50,467 nucleotides of DNA from Clostridia bacterium (GCA_017429505.1 JAFROW010000007.1:1-50467), one strand, 5' to 3'. Positions 36,139 to 44,626 are shown, numbered from the stretch's first letter. Numbers and translations: made by a program. Notes: a model not told the origin generated them from the sequence alone.

Positions 36139-36230
36139 AATTTTGACAAGGAAAATTGTATTTTAAATGCAAGGGCGCATACTTGTTGTATGTAACCGCG
36201 TTTTAAATATAATTTGACGTAGTCAAAATT
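36139..36230. repeat. Nested inverted repeat between trxB and trxA
   Basis: Outer arms AATTTTGAC (36139-36147) and GTCAAAATT (36222-36230) enclose ATTTTAAAT-type arms and a GC-richer core GCGCATAC-TTGTT-GTATG-TAAC-CGC. The whole can fold as one long imperfect hairpin on either strand. It has no T-run, so it is not a standard terminator; it may be a small mobile or REP-like element, or a processing site inside the trxB-trxA transcript. Confidence 0.55.
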
Positions 36231-36234
36231 GTAA

Positions 36235-37095
36235 TTACTTTTCAACTTCTGTTCTCACAAAATTTGTTGCAGCTAGCCCTGCCTCAGCTCCCTCATACAC
36301 TGCCTTACAAACTTGCAATAATCCACCTGTTATGTTTCCGCAAGCATAAATTCCTGGCACATTTGTTTCCATTTTTTCATTTGTATTTATATTATCTCCT
36401 TCTTGCATAATTCCTAAAGTTTTTGCAAAATCACTTGCACCTGCTTCTCCCAATGCTACAAAAACTCCATCTATTGGCATTTTGCTTCCATCTTCAAATT
36501 CCACTTCTGTGGCTATATTTTCTCCTTTAATTGCGCTAATTATTTTTGTGTTTACTTCAAATTCACATTCTGGCTTTTCTAATCCATTTGTAAGAATTGT
36601 AACTTTATTTGCAACATGAGAAAGCTCTGTAGCTTCATTTACTGCAAACTTCCCATTTCCAATAATTGCAACATTTTTATTTCTGTAAAAAAATGCATCA
36701 CAAATTGCACAATAGCTAATTCCTTTTCCTTCAAATTCTTTAATTCCTTTTATATTAGGCTTCACCTTCCTGTTTCCTGTTGCAATAATTACAGTTTTTG
36801 TCTCAAATATTTCGTTTTCTGTCTTTACTTTAAATGTTTCGCTTGTAGGCTCTATTCCTAAAACTTCCAACTTTTTTACTTCTACTCCTAGATTTTCAGC
36901 TTGCTTAATTCCATCTTTAAATAAATCTTTACCACTAATTCCATCTACAAACCCATAATAGTTGTCAATTTTAGAAGCTTGTTCTAAATTAGATTCTCCA
37001 AAATAAAGCACAAGCACATTTAAATTTGCTCTTTTTGCATAAAGTGCTGCAGAAATTCCTGCAGGTCCTGCACCTATAATTGTAACATCATACAT
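36235..37095 (-). CDS. trxB: Thioredoxin reductase-like flavoprotein
   Basis: The 286-residue protein has an N-terminal FAD-binding GAGPAGISAALYA, the redox pair C129-AI-C132 (SYCAICDAFF), a NADPH-type GNGKFAVNEATEL and the C-terminal FAD motif GIYACGNITGG. The nucleotide motif G-N-G-x-x-A departs from the GxGxxA/HRRxxxR pattern of NADPH-dependent TrxB. The HRRxxxR arginines are missing, as in clostridial ferredoxin-dependent (FFTR-like) or other low-molecular reductases; the electron donor is uncertain. It is transcribed with the OhrR-like gene and trxA. Confidence 0.88.
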   Translation of the reverse strand: MYDVTIIGAGPAGISAALYAKRANLNVLVLYFGESNLEQASKIDNYYGFVDGISGKDLFKDGIKQAENLGVEVKKLEVLGIEPTSETFKVKTENEIFETKTVIIATGNRKVKPNIKGIKEFEGKGISYCAICDAFFYRNKNVAIIGNGKFAVNEATELSHVANKVTILTNGLEKPECEFEVNTKIISAIKGENIATEVEFEDGSKMPIDGVFVALGEAGASDFAKTLGIMQEGDNINTNEKMETNVPGIYACGNITGGLLQVCKAVYEGAEAGLAATNFVRTEVEK

Positions 37096-37138
37096 ATAAA
37101 AATTATCCTTTCTATATAAACATTGTACATACTAAATT

Positions 37139-37597
37139 TTACTTATTTTTTGATTTTTCTTCTTGCTCTAATATTTTATATAAAATTCTATGAAGTTCTT
37201 TTGCTTCGTCTTGCTCTAATTTAAACTCTTTAGCCATTTTTTTAGGAATTTTCAAAGCTTTATCTCTTAATTCATACCCTTTATCTGTTAAATTTATAAA
37301 AAGAATTCGTTCGTCTTCTTCAAGTGGTCCTTTTTCTATATATCCCTTTTCCTCAAGTCTTCTTAAAACAGGAGAAAGTGTACTTGAATTCAAATGCAAT
37401 TTTTGATTTAGTTCTGCCATAATTAAAAGATCTTCTTCCCACAAAGCCATCATTGTAATATATTGTGTATAAGTCAAATCTAATTCTTTTAAATATGTTT
37501 TATATTTTCTTATTATTAAATTAGAAACTGCATATAAAGGAAAACACAATTGATTTTCTAATTTTAATTCTTCGTACTTTTCAGAATCATCGTGCAT
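37139..37597 (-). CDS. OhrR-like MarR-family peroxide sensor
   Basis: The 152-residue winged-helix protein contains ENQLCFPLYAVSNLIIRKYK, the OhrR signature with the reactive Cys18. The later HTH has YTQYITMMALWEEDLLIMAE and LNSSTLSPVLRRLEEKGYIE. In one-Cys OhrR proteins, oxidation of this cysteine by organic hydroperoxide releases the DNA. The gene lies 13 bases after gpx in a peroxide-defence operon. A 24-bp palindrome directly after the operon promoter (38279-38302) is the obvious operator, so negative autoregulation is likely. Confidence 0.93.
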   Translation of the reverse strand: MHDDSEKYEELKLENQLCFPLYAVSNLIIRKYKTYLKELDLTYTQYITMMALWEEDLLIMAELNQKLHLNSSTLSPVLRRLEEKGYIEKGPLEEDERILFINLTDKGYELRDKALKIPKKMAKEFKLEQDEAKELHRILYKILEQEEKSKNK

Positions 37598-37610
37598 TTA
37601 TTTCACCTCT

Positions 37611-38147
37611 TTAGATAAGTTCTTTAATTATTACTTCTATTTTTTCAGGTGCAATAGTGGATTCAAATCTTTCTACTACATTTCCTTCTCTGTCTACTAA
37701 AAATTTCGTAAAATTCCATTTAATATCACTTGAATTTTTGTAATTTGGATCCATTTTTTTAACAATAGGAATTAAAATCTTTCCTTTTAAATCAAATCCT
37801 TTAAATCCTTTTTGTGATTTTAAATATGCCCATAACGGGTCTTGATTTACTCCATTAACATCAACTTTTTTAAATTGGTCAAATTGTGTGTTATATTTAA
37901 AAGTACAAAATTCATGAATTTCTTCATCGTTTCCAGGGGCTTGATTTCCAAATTGATTACATGGAAAATCTAATACTTCTAAACCTTGTTCATGATAAGC
38001 TTCATATAGTTTTTCAATTCCTTCATATTGTGGTGTAAATCCACATCCTGTTGCTGTATTTACAATTAATAAAACCTTTCCCTTAAAATTAGACATAGGA
38101 ACATCATTTCCTTTTCTGTCTTTTACTGTGTAATCATATATTTGCAT
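37611..38147 (-). CDS. Glutathione peroxidase-family thiol peroxidase (Cys type)
   Basis: The 178-residue protein has NTATGCGFTPQYEGIEKLYE with peroxidatic Cys35 (a Cys, not selenocysteine), LDFPCNQFGNQAPG and KWNFTKFLVD, giving the Cys/Gln/Trp/Asn set of the family. Bacterial Cys forms usually take electrons from thioredoxin, and trxB-trxA are downstream in the same run. ATG 38147 has AAGGAGGAG four bases ahead; the longer start contains that site in its coding sequence. It is the first gene behind the palindromic operator. Confidence 0.94.
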   Translation of the reverse strand: MQIYDYTVKDRKGNDVPMSNFKGKVLLIVNTATGCGFTPQYEGIEKLYEAYHEQGLEVLDFPCNQFGNQAPGNDEEIHEFCTFKYNTQFDQFKKVDVNGVNQDPLWAYLKSQKGFKGFDLKGKILIPIVKKMDPNYKNSSDIKWNFTKFLVDREGNVVERFESTIAPEKIEVIIKELI

Positions 38148-38263
38148 GATACTCCTCCTTTTCATATAAATATTTTTTTATTATATCACCACTTGAAATA
38201 TTATATATTTTTTCTATTATATATCTCTATTTGAAGTAGTAATATATATTTTTTATTAAATAA

Positions 38264-38339
38264 AATTAAATCGCGCACAATTAAATCGCGCGCGATTTAA
38301 TTTTTTTTGTATTTTATAATATATTCCTTGCTTTGTCAA
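38264..38339 (-). promoter_or_regulatory. Promoter and palindromic operator of the gpx-ohrR-trxB-trxA operon
   Basis: TTGACA (38339-38334) and TAAAAT (38316-38311) are 17 bases apart. Directly downstream, over the expected start point, lies a perfect 24-bp palindrome (38279-38302, half-site AATTAAATCGCG) and a further half-site AATTAAATCGCGC at 38264-38276. The half-sites are 15 bp apart. The CGCGCG centres are rare in this AT-rich DNA. Position and symmetry fit a MarR/OhrR operator. Confidence 0.82.
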
Positions 38340-38408
38340 TAAAATTCACATGCTATTCACATAAATTGATTCAATTGTATCTAATAAAACAAATACATAT
38401 AAAAAAAC

Positions 38409-39137
38409 TTATATTCCCAATATTTTTTTAGCTCTTTCCACATCTTCTTCAGTTGCAGTTCTTACATCATCTAATTCATATTTAAAATGTAATTCTTCCC
38501 ACTTGTATTTTCCCATATTATGATAAGGCAAGATTTCGACTCTATCCACTGTTTTCAAGCTCGCTATAAAATCTTTTAGCTTTAATAAATCTTGCTCATC
38601 ATCAGTATATCCTGGAACTAGTACTTGTCTTATCCACATATGTTTATTGTTATCACTTAAATATCTAGCAAATTCAAGTTCTCTTTTATTACTCATGCCA
38701 ACTAATTCTTTACATTTATCTGGGTCAATATGCTTGATATCAAGCAAAAACAAATCTGTTAAATAAATAAGCTCTTTTATTTTATCATTCAAATCAACCA
38801 TTCCTGATGTATCTATACATGTATGAATTTTCTCTTTTTTGAGACGTTTAAAAAGTTCTATCAAAAACTCATGTTGCAAAAGAGGCTCTCCACCTGTAAC
38901 TGTGACCCCACCATTTGGATAAATATAGCTTTTATATCTTAAAATATTTTCAAAGATCTCATCTAAAGATTTAAATTCTCCACCTTTTATATCCCAAGTA
39001 TCTCTGTTATGACAATACTTACATTTCAAACTACATCCTTGCAAAAATAGTACAAATCTAATCCCTGGTCCATCAACTGTTCCAAAAGACTCTATTGAAT
39101 GCACTTTTGCATAATATTCTATATTTTCTTGTTCCAT
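38409..39137 (-). CDS. pflA: Pyruvate formate-lyase activating enzyme
   Basis: PflA is a radical-SAM enzyme that makes the glycyl radical on PflB. With the start at ATG 39137 the 242-residue protein carries the cluster motif C35-SLK-C39-KY-C42 (FLQGCSLKCKYCHN), the GGEPLL segment, and LLDIKHIDPDKCKELVG. The start has AGAAAGGA eight bases ahead; the longer frame begins in a repeated leader. That 47-bp leader (39144-39190) is nearly the same as the one ahead of the zinc-ribbon gene at 42334. pflB lies upstream on the same strand, in the reverse of the usual pflB-pflA distance but still same order of transcription. Confidence 0.96.
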   Translation of the reverse strand: MEQENIEYYAKVHSIESFGTVDGPGIRFVLFLQGCSLKCKYCHNRDTWDIKGGEFKSLDEIFENILRYKSYIYPNGGVTVTGGEPLLQHEFLIELFKRLKKEKIHTCIDTSGMVDLNDKIKELIYLTDLFLLDIKHIDPDKCKELVGMSNKRELEFARYLSDNNKHMWIRQVLVPGYTDDEQDLLKLKDFIASLKTVDRVEILPYHNMGKYKWEELHFKYELDDVRTATEEDVERAKKILGI

Positions 39138-39143
39138 TTTCAA

Positions 39144-39190
39144 TCCTTTCTGTGTTAATAGTGACCGGTTCTTTATCAGCACGTTTTGTC
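39144..39190 (-). repeat. 47-bp leader repeat, copy A (upstream of pflA)
   Basis: 43 of 47 bases equal copy B at 42342-42388. On the minus strand it runs GACAAAACGTGC, four variable bases, AAAGAACCGGTC, then CTATTAACACAGAAAGGA. Its last bases AGAAAGGA are the ribosome site of pflA. The AACCGGT-CCC core is of the REP-like GTCCC type. Confidence 0.8.
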
Positions 39191-39244
39191 AAATTTGGTT
39201 TAAATAAAGATCCGGCGCTATACTTTCGAGCACTACTTTTATAG

Positions 39245-39276
39245 AAAGACAGGTCTAGTTATTTGACCTGCCTTCA
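39245..39276 (-). terminator. pflB terminator
   Basis: Minus strand AAGGCAGGTC pairs with GACCTGTCTT (one G-U pair) around a 9-base loop, followed by TCTATAAAAG. The T-run is short. It separates pflB from pflA; read-through to pflA is possible. Confidence 0.65.
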
Positions 39277-39337
39277 TTATAATTAATCAACCAATATAAT
39301 GATTTGTATGTGGTAAAGCCACTAACATAATCATATA

Positions 39338-41575
39338 TTATATTTTTTCATGTATAGTTCTGTTTATTACGTCTAATTGTTGTTCTCTTGTTAAACTTGT
39401 AAATTTAACTGCATATCCTGAAACACGAATTGTAAGTTGAGGATATTTTTCTGGATGTTCCATAGCATCTTCTAACAAACTTCTATCAAATACATTTACA
39501 TTTATATGATGTCCTGTTTGTGTAAAATATCCATCAAGCATATTTACTAAATTGTTTACTCTAGTTTTTTGAGTCTTTCCAAGAGTATTTGGAGTTATAG
39601 CAAAAGTAAATGAAATACCATCTTCTGCACTTTCAAATGGAAGTTTCGCAATGGTGTTCATTACTGCTAATGCACCATGTGTGTCTCTTCCATGAAGTGG
39701 GTTTGCTCCAGGTCCAAATGGTGCTCCTGCTTTTCTTCCATCTGGTGTGTTTCCTGTTGCTTTTCCATAAACAACATTTGAAGTAATAGTTAAAATAGAT
39801 AAAGTGTGTTTTGCATTTTTGTATGTTGGATGTTTTCTTAAACATTCAATAAATTTTTCTATAATATGAACTGCAATTTGGTCAACTCTGTCATCATCAT
39901 TTCCATATTTAGGGTATCTTCCTTCAACTTCAAAATCTACAGCAACACCTTTTTCATTTCTAATAGTTTTTACTTTTGCATATTTTATTGCTGAAAGTGA
40001 GTCTGCTGCAACAGAAAGTCCTGCAACTCCACATGCCATAGTTTGTAAAATATCTCTGTCATGTAATGCCATTTCTAAAGATTCATAGCAATATTTATCA
40101 TGCATATAGTGTATTGCATTTAGTGCTTTAATATATATTTTTGCAACATAATCCATCATTTGCTCATATTTTGTCATTACTTCTTCGTAATCCAAATATT
40201 CTGATGTTATTGGTTCAAATAGTGGTGTAACTTGTTGACCTGTAACTTCATCTATTCCACCATTTATTGCATAAAGCAAAGTTTTGGCAAGATTTGCTCT
40301 AGCTCCAAAGAATTGCATTTGTTTACCAATTCTCATTGGAGAAACACAACATGCTATTCCATAATCATCACCTAAAGTTACTCTCATCATATCATCATTC
40401 TCGTATTGAATAGCAGAAGTTTTAATTGAAAGTCCTGTTGCAAATCTTTTAAATGCATCAGGAAGATCTACTGACCAAAGTACTGTTAAGTTTGGCTCTG
40501 GTGCAGGTCCAAGATTTGTTAAGGTGTGAAGCATTCTAAATGAATTTTTTGTAACCAATGTTCTTCCATCTATTCCCATTCCACCAATACTTTCTGTAAT
40601 CCATACAGGGTCTCCACTAAATAACTCATTATATTCTGGTGTACGTAAAAATCTAACTAGCCTTAATTTCATAACAAAATGATCCATTAGCTCTTGTGCT
40701 TTTGCTTCTGTCAATTCTTTATTTTTCAAATCTCTTTGAATATATATGTCTAAGAATGTTGAAGTTCTTCCTAAACTCATTGCTGCACCATTTTGATCTT
40801 TTATTGCTCCTAAATATCCAAAATATAGCCATTGTATAGCTTCTTTTGCATTTTTAGCAGGTTTAGAAATATCATATCCATATTTTTTAGCCATTCCTTT
40901 TAATGCTTTTAAAGCTTTTATTTGTTCTGCTATATGCTCCCTTTTTTCGATTATATCCTCAGTAAATTCATCTACATCAATTTCTTCTAACTCCTGTATT
41001 TTGTTATCTATAAGAGCATCTATTCCATATAAAGCAACACGTCTGTAATCACCAATAATTCTTCCTCTTCCATATCCATCAGGTAGCCCTGTTAAAAGTT
41101 TATTAGTTCTTGCAACTCTAATGTCTGGTGTATATACATCAAAAACTCCATCATTGTGTGTTTTTCTTATTGTATGGAAAATGTTATCAATTTCTGGATC
41201 AACATGACGACCATAAGCCTCACAAGATTTTTCTACAATTCTTATTCCACCATTTGGCATAATTGCTCTTTTTAAAGGGGCGTCTGTTTGAAGTCCTACA
41301 ATTTCTTCTAAATCTTTGTCTATATATCCTGCAGCAAATCCATCAACTGTTGAAGGTGTTTTTGTATCTATATCTAAAACTCCACCTTCAGATTCTTTTT
41401 CTTTTTTGTATAACTCTAAAACCTCGTCCCATAATTTTTTTGTCTTTTCTGTTGGCTCTGCTAAAAAGCTTTCATCTCCTTCATAAGGAGTGTAATTCTT
41501 TTGTATAAAATCCCTTACATTTATTTCTGTTTTCCAGTCTCCTTCTATAAATCCATTCCATTGTTTAAAATTCAT
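39338..41575 (-). CDS. pflB: Pyruvate formate-lyase (formate acetyltransferase)
   Basis: PflB splits pyruvate with CoA into formate and acetyl-CoA in anaerobic fermentation. The 745-residue protein has the catalytic cysteine pair in [12 protein letters not shown] (about residues 406-407) and the glycyl-radical loop RVSGYAV with Gly720 near the C-terminus, as in true PFL. Length is normal. The activase gene follows about 200 bases downstream. A TTGACA-like promoter element lies at about 41740-41765, but its -10 is not certain. Expression in a strict anaerobe would be high. Confidence 0.98.
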   Translation of the reverse strand: MNFKQWNGFIEGDWKTEINVRDFIQKNYTPYEGDESFLAEPTEKTKKLWDEVLELYKKEKESEGGVLDIDTKTPSTVDGFAAGYIDKDLEEIVGLQTDAPLKRAIMPNGGIRIVEKSCEAYGRHVDPEIDNIFHTIRKTHNDGVFDVYTPDIRVARTNKLLTGLPDGYGRGRIIGDYRRVALYGIDALIDNKIQELEEIDVDEFTEDIIEKREHIAEQIKALKALKGMAKKYGYDISKPAKNAKEAIQWLYFGYLGAIKDQNGAAMSLGRTSTFLDIYIQRDLKNKELTEAKAQELMDHFVMKLRLVRFLRTPEYNELFSGDPVWITESIGGMGIDGRTLVTKNSFRMLHTLTNLGPAPEPNLTVLWSVDLPDAFKRFATGLSIKTSAIQYENDDMMRVTLGDDYGIACCVSPMRIGKQMQFFGARANLAKTLLYAINGGIDEVTGQQVTPLFEPITSEYLDYEEVMTKYEQMMDYVAKIYIKALNAIHYMHDKYCYESLEMALHDRDILQTMACGVAGLSVAADSLSAIKYAKVKTIRNEKGVAVDFEVEGRYPKYGNDDDRVDQIAVHIIEKFIECLRKHPTYKNAKHTLSILTITSNVVYGKATGNTPDGRKAGAPFGPGANPLHGRDTHGALAVMNTIAKLPFESAEDGISFTFAITPNTLGKTQKTRVNNLVNMLDGYFTQTGHHINVNVFDRSLLEDAMEHPEKYPQLTIRVSGYAVKFTSLTREQQLDVINRTIHEKI

Positions 41576-41841
41576 TTTTCTAATCCTTCCTTTCTCCTGG
41601 CAAAATTACAATTTAGGTCAATAAGATTTTTAATTTCAGTTTTTGAACTCATAAATATTACAAGTCATTCTTTTCTTACTAAAATTTTACTTTTTGCCTC
41701 TTAAATAGTATTTACCAATTTTTTAAAAATATGTTTCAATTATAGTATTTGTCAATTTTTTTGACTATGAGCTATAATTAAATATATTTTTCCTAGCGTT
41801 TCTTTTTTTAACGCATATTGATTATAGCACAGAAAAGCAAA

Positions 41842-41867
41842 TAATCTGTTGCATTTGCAACAGATTA
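41842..41867 (-). terminator. Perfect 12+12 palindrome after the zinc-ribbon gene
   Basis: TAATCTGTTGCA and TGCAACAGATTA are perfect arms around two bases. On RNA this gives a 10-bp stem with a 4-base loop followed by ATTTGCTTTTC on the minus strand, a plausible terminator about 50 bases after the gene at 41915. As DNA it also has the form of a regulator site upstream of pflB. I favour termination. Confidence 0.55.
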
Positions 41868-41914
41868 ACTTTAGTGTTCATCTTTTATTTATACATCAAT
41901 ATTTAAAAATTTTT

Positions 41915-42334
41915 TTAATTTTCTTCATCATCATTCCAGTCTAATTCTATAATGTTTTTGCACTCAGGGCAAAGAATTTCGACTTCATCTTCATCAATAT
42001 CTAAATTAAATTCATAATTACAATACGGACATGTAATTTTGAATTCTCCATCTTCATTTCCATAAATATCTTTTATTAGATAATCTAGATTTTCATCCAA
42101 ATATTGCATTTTACTCTCTAGCTCATCCATTCTTTTTTCATTATGTTTTTGTTTTTTTCTCATTTCTTTAAGTCTTTCCGCTTCTCTATCCGCTAATTTA
42201 TTAATCTCACTAAAAACAACGTCAAATAGAGTCTCGCTTCTTTTTAGAATATATTTTAAGTCTTTAGGATTTTCTATATTGTCTTCTAAGTCTTTAACAA
42301 ATTGTTTCATTTCATTAGCTAGTTCTTCAAACAT
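41915..42334 (-). CDS. CD1247-like protein with C-terminal zinc ribbon
   Basis: The 139-residue protein begins with a helical N-terminal domain (MFEELANEMKQFVKDLEDNI), continues as a charged coiled coil (about residues 45-85), and ends with a zinc ribbon CPYCNYEF ... CPECKNIIELDW. This is the arrangement of CD1247-N-type clostridial proteins, usually found near efp as here. Their function is unknown; a ribosome or RNA-linked role is a guess from position. The ribosome site AGAAAGGAG belongs to the 47-bp leader repeat that it shares with pflA. Confidence 0.85.
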   Translation of the reverse strand: MFEELANEMKQFVKDLEDNIENPKDLKYILKRSETLFDVVFSEINKLADREAERLKEMRKKQKHNEKRMDELESKMQYLDENLDYLIKDIYGNEDGEFKITCPYCNYEFNLDIDEDEVEILCPECKNIIELDWNDDEEN

Positions 42335-42341
42335 AAACTGC

Positions 42342-42388
42342 TCCTTTCTGTGTTAATAGGGACCGGTTCTTTTTGTGCACGTTTTGTC
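42342..42388 (-). repeat. 47-bp leader repeat, copy B (upstream of the zinc-ribbon gene)
   Basis: The partner of 39144-39190 (43 of 47 bases equal), with the fuller core AACCGGTCCC. It ends in the AGAAAGGA ribosome site, eight to ten bases ahead of the ATG at 42334. Confidence 0.8.
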
Positions 42389-42429
42389 GAATAATATTAT
42401 AGTTTAGAACTTACCCTTTCATGTATATT

Positions 42430-42480
42430 TTTTAAAAATATTAGAGGAGCTGTATTTTTCCCAACTCCCCTTTTCTTTAA
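42430..42480 (-). terminator. Possible efp terminator
   Basis: Minus strand GGGGAG and CTCCTC can pair (one G-U) around about 24 bases and are followed by TAATATTTTTAAA. The stem is short and the loop is large, so this is tentative. Confidence 0.4.
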
Positions 42481-42528
42481 TTAGCAACTACAAAAATATA
42501 GTTTCTCATAGTTACTTTTGCCCCTAAA

Positions 42529-43095
42529 TTAAACTCTTTCCATATATTCACATGTTCTAGTGTCTATTCTTAAAATATCTCCTATGTTTACAAACATTGG
42601 AACTTGAAGTTCTAATCCTGTTTCTAATGTAGCAGGTTTTCCTGAAGTTGTAGTTGTATTTCCTGCAAATCCTGGTTCTGTGTATGTTACTTCTAATTCA
42701 ACAAATATTGGTGGTTCAACTGCAAATACGTTTCCTTTATATGAAAGTATTTTTACCATCATATTTTCTTTTAAGTATTTTAAGCAATCCCCTAATTGCT
42801 CTTTATTTAATGGCATTTGATCATAAGTATCATTATCCATAAAATAATATAAATCTCCATCATTATATAAATATTGCATTTCTTTTTTCTCAATTTCTGC
42901 TCCTAGATATTTATCTGATGGGTTAAATGTTTTTTCTAAAACTGCCCCTGTTATAACATTTTTTAATTTTGTTCTTACAAATGCTGAACCCTTTCCTGGT
43001 TTAACATGTTGAAATTCTACTACTCTAAATACATTTCCTTCCATTTCGAATGTTGTACCATTTCTAAAATCTCCTGCTGAATATACTGCTGCCAT
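42529..43095 (-). CDS. efp: Elongation factor P
   Basis: EF-P rescues ribosomes stalled at polyproline. The 188-residue protein has [20 protein letters not shown], the tip loop [17 protein letters not shown] whose Lys is the site for modification in many bacteria, and a C-terminal OB domain ending [14 protein letters not shown] start at ATG 43095 (MAAVYS), which gives the standard family length. The longer open frame upstream has no ribosome site, and an AAAGGA lies 14 bases ahead of this ATG. A TTGACA-18-TATAAT promoter lies at 43236-43265. Confidence 0.97.
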   Translation of the reverse strand: MAAVYSAGDFRNGTTFEMEGNVFRVVEFQHVKPGKGSAFVRTKLKNVITGAVLEKTFNPSDKYLGAEIEKKEMQYLYNDGDLYYFMDNDTYDQMPLNKEQLGDCLKYLKENMMVKILSYKGNVFAVEPPIFVELEVTYTEPGFAGNTTTTSGKPATLETGLELQVPMFVNIGDILRIDTRTCEYMERV

Positions 43096-43235
43096 ATTAA
43101 TTCTCATTCCTTTCTCGTTTAAAACAAAGACCTTTAGTTGTGAATACATACAACTTTTAAACTAATTCTCTTTGTATAAAATATTTAGGTTTTTTAAGGA
43201 ATACCTATAAACCTTTACTTTCTAAAGCTTTTAAT

Positions 43236-43265
43236 ATTATACAACATTCTTTAGCCTTATGTCAA
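43236..43265 (-). promoter_or_regulatory. efp promoter
   Basis: TTGACA (43265-43260) and TATAAT (43241-43236) are 18 bases apart on the minus strand. The -35 lies next to the spoIIID stop codon, so efp has its own start after spoIIID. Confidence 0.75.
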
Positions 43266-43268
43266 TAC

Positions 43269-43577
43269 CTAAACAGCTTTTTTATTACTCTCTATATTGC
43301 TATTGTTCTTTTTCATATTTATATTATTCTTATTTAAATACTTTAATTTTGTTGCCATTCCCCCTCTTATATGTCTCTCAGATTTATTTTCTTCTAATAT
43401 TTTTCTAACTTCTTTTGCTAAGGCTGGATTTATTTTTAGTAATCTTTCAGATACATCTTTGTGTACTGTGCTTTTACTTATCCCAAAAGTTTTTGCTGTT
43501 CCTCTTACTGTCTCTTTTGTTTCAATTATATAATGTGCAAGTTTTGTTGCACGTTCTTCTATTGATATCCCTTTCAT
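43269..43577 (-). CDS. spoIIID: Sporulation regulator SpoIIID
   Basis: SpoIIID is a small HTH protein that acts in the mother cell during endospore formation. The product contains IEERATKLAHYIIETKETVR, GISKSTVHKDVSERLLKINP and RHIRGGMATKLKY, each a close match to the family. The C-terminal tail (NKNNINMKKNNSNIESNKKAV region) is Asn/Lys-rich. ATG 43577 gives MKGISIEER. It has GGGGG six bases upstream, and that G-run lies in the right arm of a perfect 12-bp inverted repeat (43584-43621). A hairpin on the mRNA would hide it. The ATG 36 bases upstream lacks a ribosome site. Confidence 0.95.
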   Translation of the reverse strand: MKGISIEERATKLAHYIIETKETVRGTAKTFGISKSTVHKDVSERLLKINPALAKEVRKILEENKSERHIRGGMATKLKYLNKNNINMKKNNSNIESNKKAV

Positions 43578-43583
43578 ATACTG

Positions 43584-43621
43584 CCCCCATGAATACTTTT
43601 GTTTAAGTTTATTCATGGGGG
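43584..43621 (-). promoter_or_regulatory. Hairpin that could hide the spoIIID ribosome site
   Basis: CCCCCATGAATA and TATTCATGGGGG (43610-43621 and 43584-43595) are perfect 12-bp arms with a 14-base spacer. The right arm ends in the GGGGG used as ribosome site for the ATG at 43577. On mRNA the stem would block initiation; as DNA it could be a protein site. Confidence 0.65.
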
Positions 43622-43673
43622 AGTTCGTTTATGAATAAAATAATACTCTCGTTTTGAGAATATTTTTTATGAA

Positions 43674-43871
43674 TTATTTGTTTTTCATATATTTTTCAAA
43701 TTCTTCTATTGTAAATTCTTCTGGTTTTTCATATTTTTGTTTTGTATAATCTCCAGTACCATTACTTATAATTTGTAAAAATTCTATCAACTCTGTCGGA
43801 CTTAAATGTTCCTTTAATATTCTAAGTCCTTTTTCTCTAACTCTTTCTAATTCTCTTAATGTCTCTCCCAT
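43674..43871 (-). CDS. Small conserved-looking protein with FLQ...GTGDYT motif
   Basis: The 65-residue protein reads LRELERVREKGLRILKEHLS then TELIEFLQIISNGTGDYTKQ and ends in an acidic-basic tail. The pattern -L-ELG/S-x-x-x-x-x-FLQ-x-x-x-x-G-GDYT-K-R is shared by a group of small bacterial proteins that often sit beside toxin-antitoxin or nuclease genes. I know no assigned function and see no partner here. The ATG has GGAGGTGAT, a near-perfect ribosome site. Confidence 0.75.
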   Translation of the reverse strand: MGETLRELERVREKGLRILKEHLSPTELIEFLQIISNGTGDYTKQKYEKPEEFTIEEFEKYMKNK

Positions 43872-43994
43872 TTAAATCACCTCCATAATAAAATTAATTG
43901 GATTAATAACTTTTAATTTTAAATTCTATTTTATTTAAGTTTTCACTTTAAAAACCTTTATTTTTATGATATAATTCTACCAGATTATTCAAAG

Positions 43995-44023
43995 AAAATG
44001 TCGCTTGAAAGGCGACATTTTTA
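43995..44023. terminator. Symmetrical hairpin between divergent transcription units
   Basis: AAAATGTCGC and GCGACATTTTT enclose about six bases. It can end transcription in either direction. It lies upstream of both the small gene at 43871 and the LytTR gene, so nothing obvious needs terminating; it may mark the end of a leader or shield the LytTR promoter. Confidence 0.55.
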
Positions 44024-44064
44024 ACAATCAAATTTTGAAATTGCATTAAATTTATTATCTATTT

Positions 44065-44099
44065 TTGACATATTATCCTATTTTTTGTACAAATTATCC
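44065..44099 (+). promoter_or_regulatory. LytTR-gene promoter with 21-bp-spaced direct repeats
   Basis: TTGACA (44065-44070) and a weak TACAAA (44088-44093) are 17 bases apart. ATTATCC occurs at 44072-44078 and again at 44093-44099, exactly 21 bp apart. LytTR proteins bind direct repeats about two helical turns apart, so these may be the autoregulatory sites. Confidence 0.55.
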
Positions 44100-44154
44100 A
44101 TTTTATATTGAAAAAATTCCTAAAAATAGTAAAATAAAGTTAAAGGAGGGCAAT

Positions 44155-44610
44155 ATGGATATAAATTTAGTAGCAAATCTTTCGAAAGATTATACAAATG
44201 TTAAAGTAACAATTGAAGCACCTGAGATGAACGACGATATTAAAATGATGGTCGACATAATTGAAAGCTTTTCAAATTCAAAAAAGAACTTAATCAGCTA
44301 CTCTGATGGAAAAAAATATATTTTATCAACAAATGATATACTCTATTTTTATAGTGAAAGTAAAAAGAATTATTGCAAAACTGAAAATGGCATATATCAA
44401 GTAAAAGAAAAATTATATGAATTAGAAAATACGCTAAATAATAACTTTGTAAGAATATCAAGTTCATGCATAATTAATTTAAATTACATAAAATGCTTTG
44501 AATCTGCCTTTTCAAGAAATATAGAGGTTGTATTTAAAGATAATTCTGTACAATATGTTTCAAGAGGAAAAGTAAAAGAAGTCCTAAAAAAAATAAAAGA
44601 GTGGACTTAA
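44155..44610 (+). CDS. LytTR-domain DNA-binding regulator
   Basis: The 151-residue protein has a short N-terminal part and a C-terminal LytTR domain: STNDILYFYSESKKNYCKTE, then FVRISSSCIINLNYIKCFES and NSVQYVSRGKVKEVLKKIKE. There is no receiver domain, so it is the stand-alone type usually paired with a small membrane protein. ATG 44155 has AAAGGAGG six bases ahead, while the open frame 90 bases longer does not. The membrane gene follows after 16 bases. Together they fit the membrane-inhibited LytTR (LRS) design. Confidence 0.93.
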   Translation: MDINLVANLSKDYTNVKVTIEAPEMNDDIKMMVDIIESFSNSKKNLISYSDGKKYILSTNDILYFYSESKKNYCKTENGIYQVKEKLYELENTLNNNFVRISSSCIINLNYIKCFESAFSRNIEVVFKDNSVQYVSRGKVKEVLKKIKEWT

Positions 44611-44626
44611 AAAGGAGGAGATTTAA

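Noticed and set aside
39633-39845. Minus-strand frame inside pflB coding for a Lys/Trp-rich peptide
   Set aside because: It is a frame-shifted shadow of pflB with no ribosome site.
41842-41867. CRP/FNR- or Rex-type operator for pflB
   Set aside because: The palindrome lacks the TTGTGA-type half-sites, lies far from pflB and is better explained as a terminator of the upstream gene.
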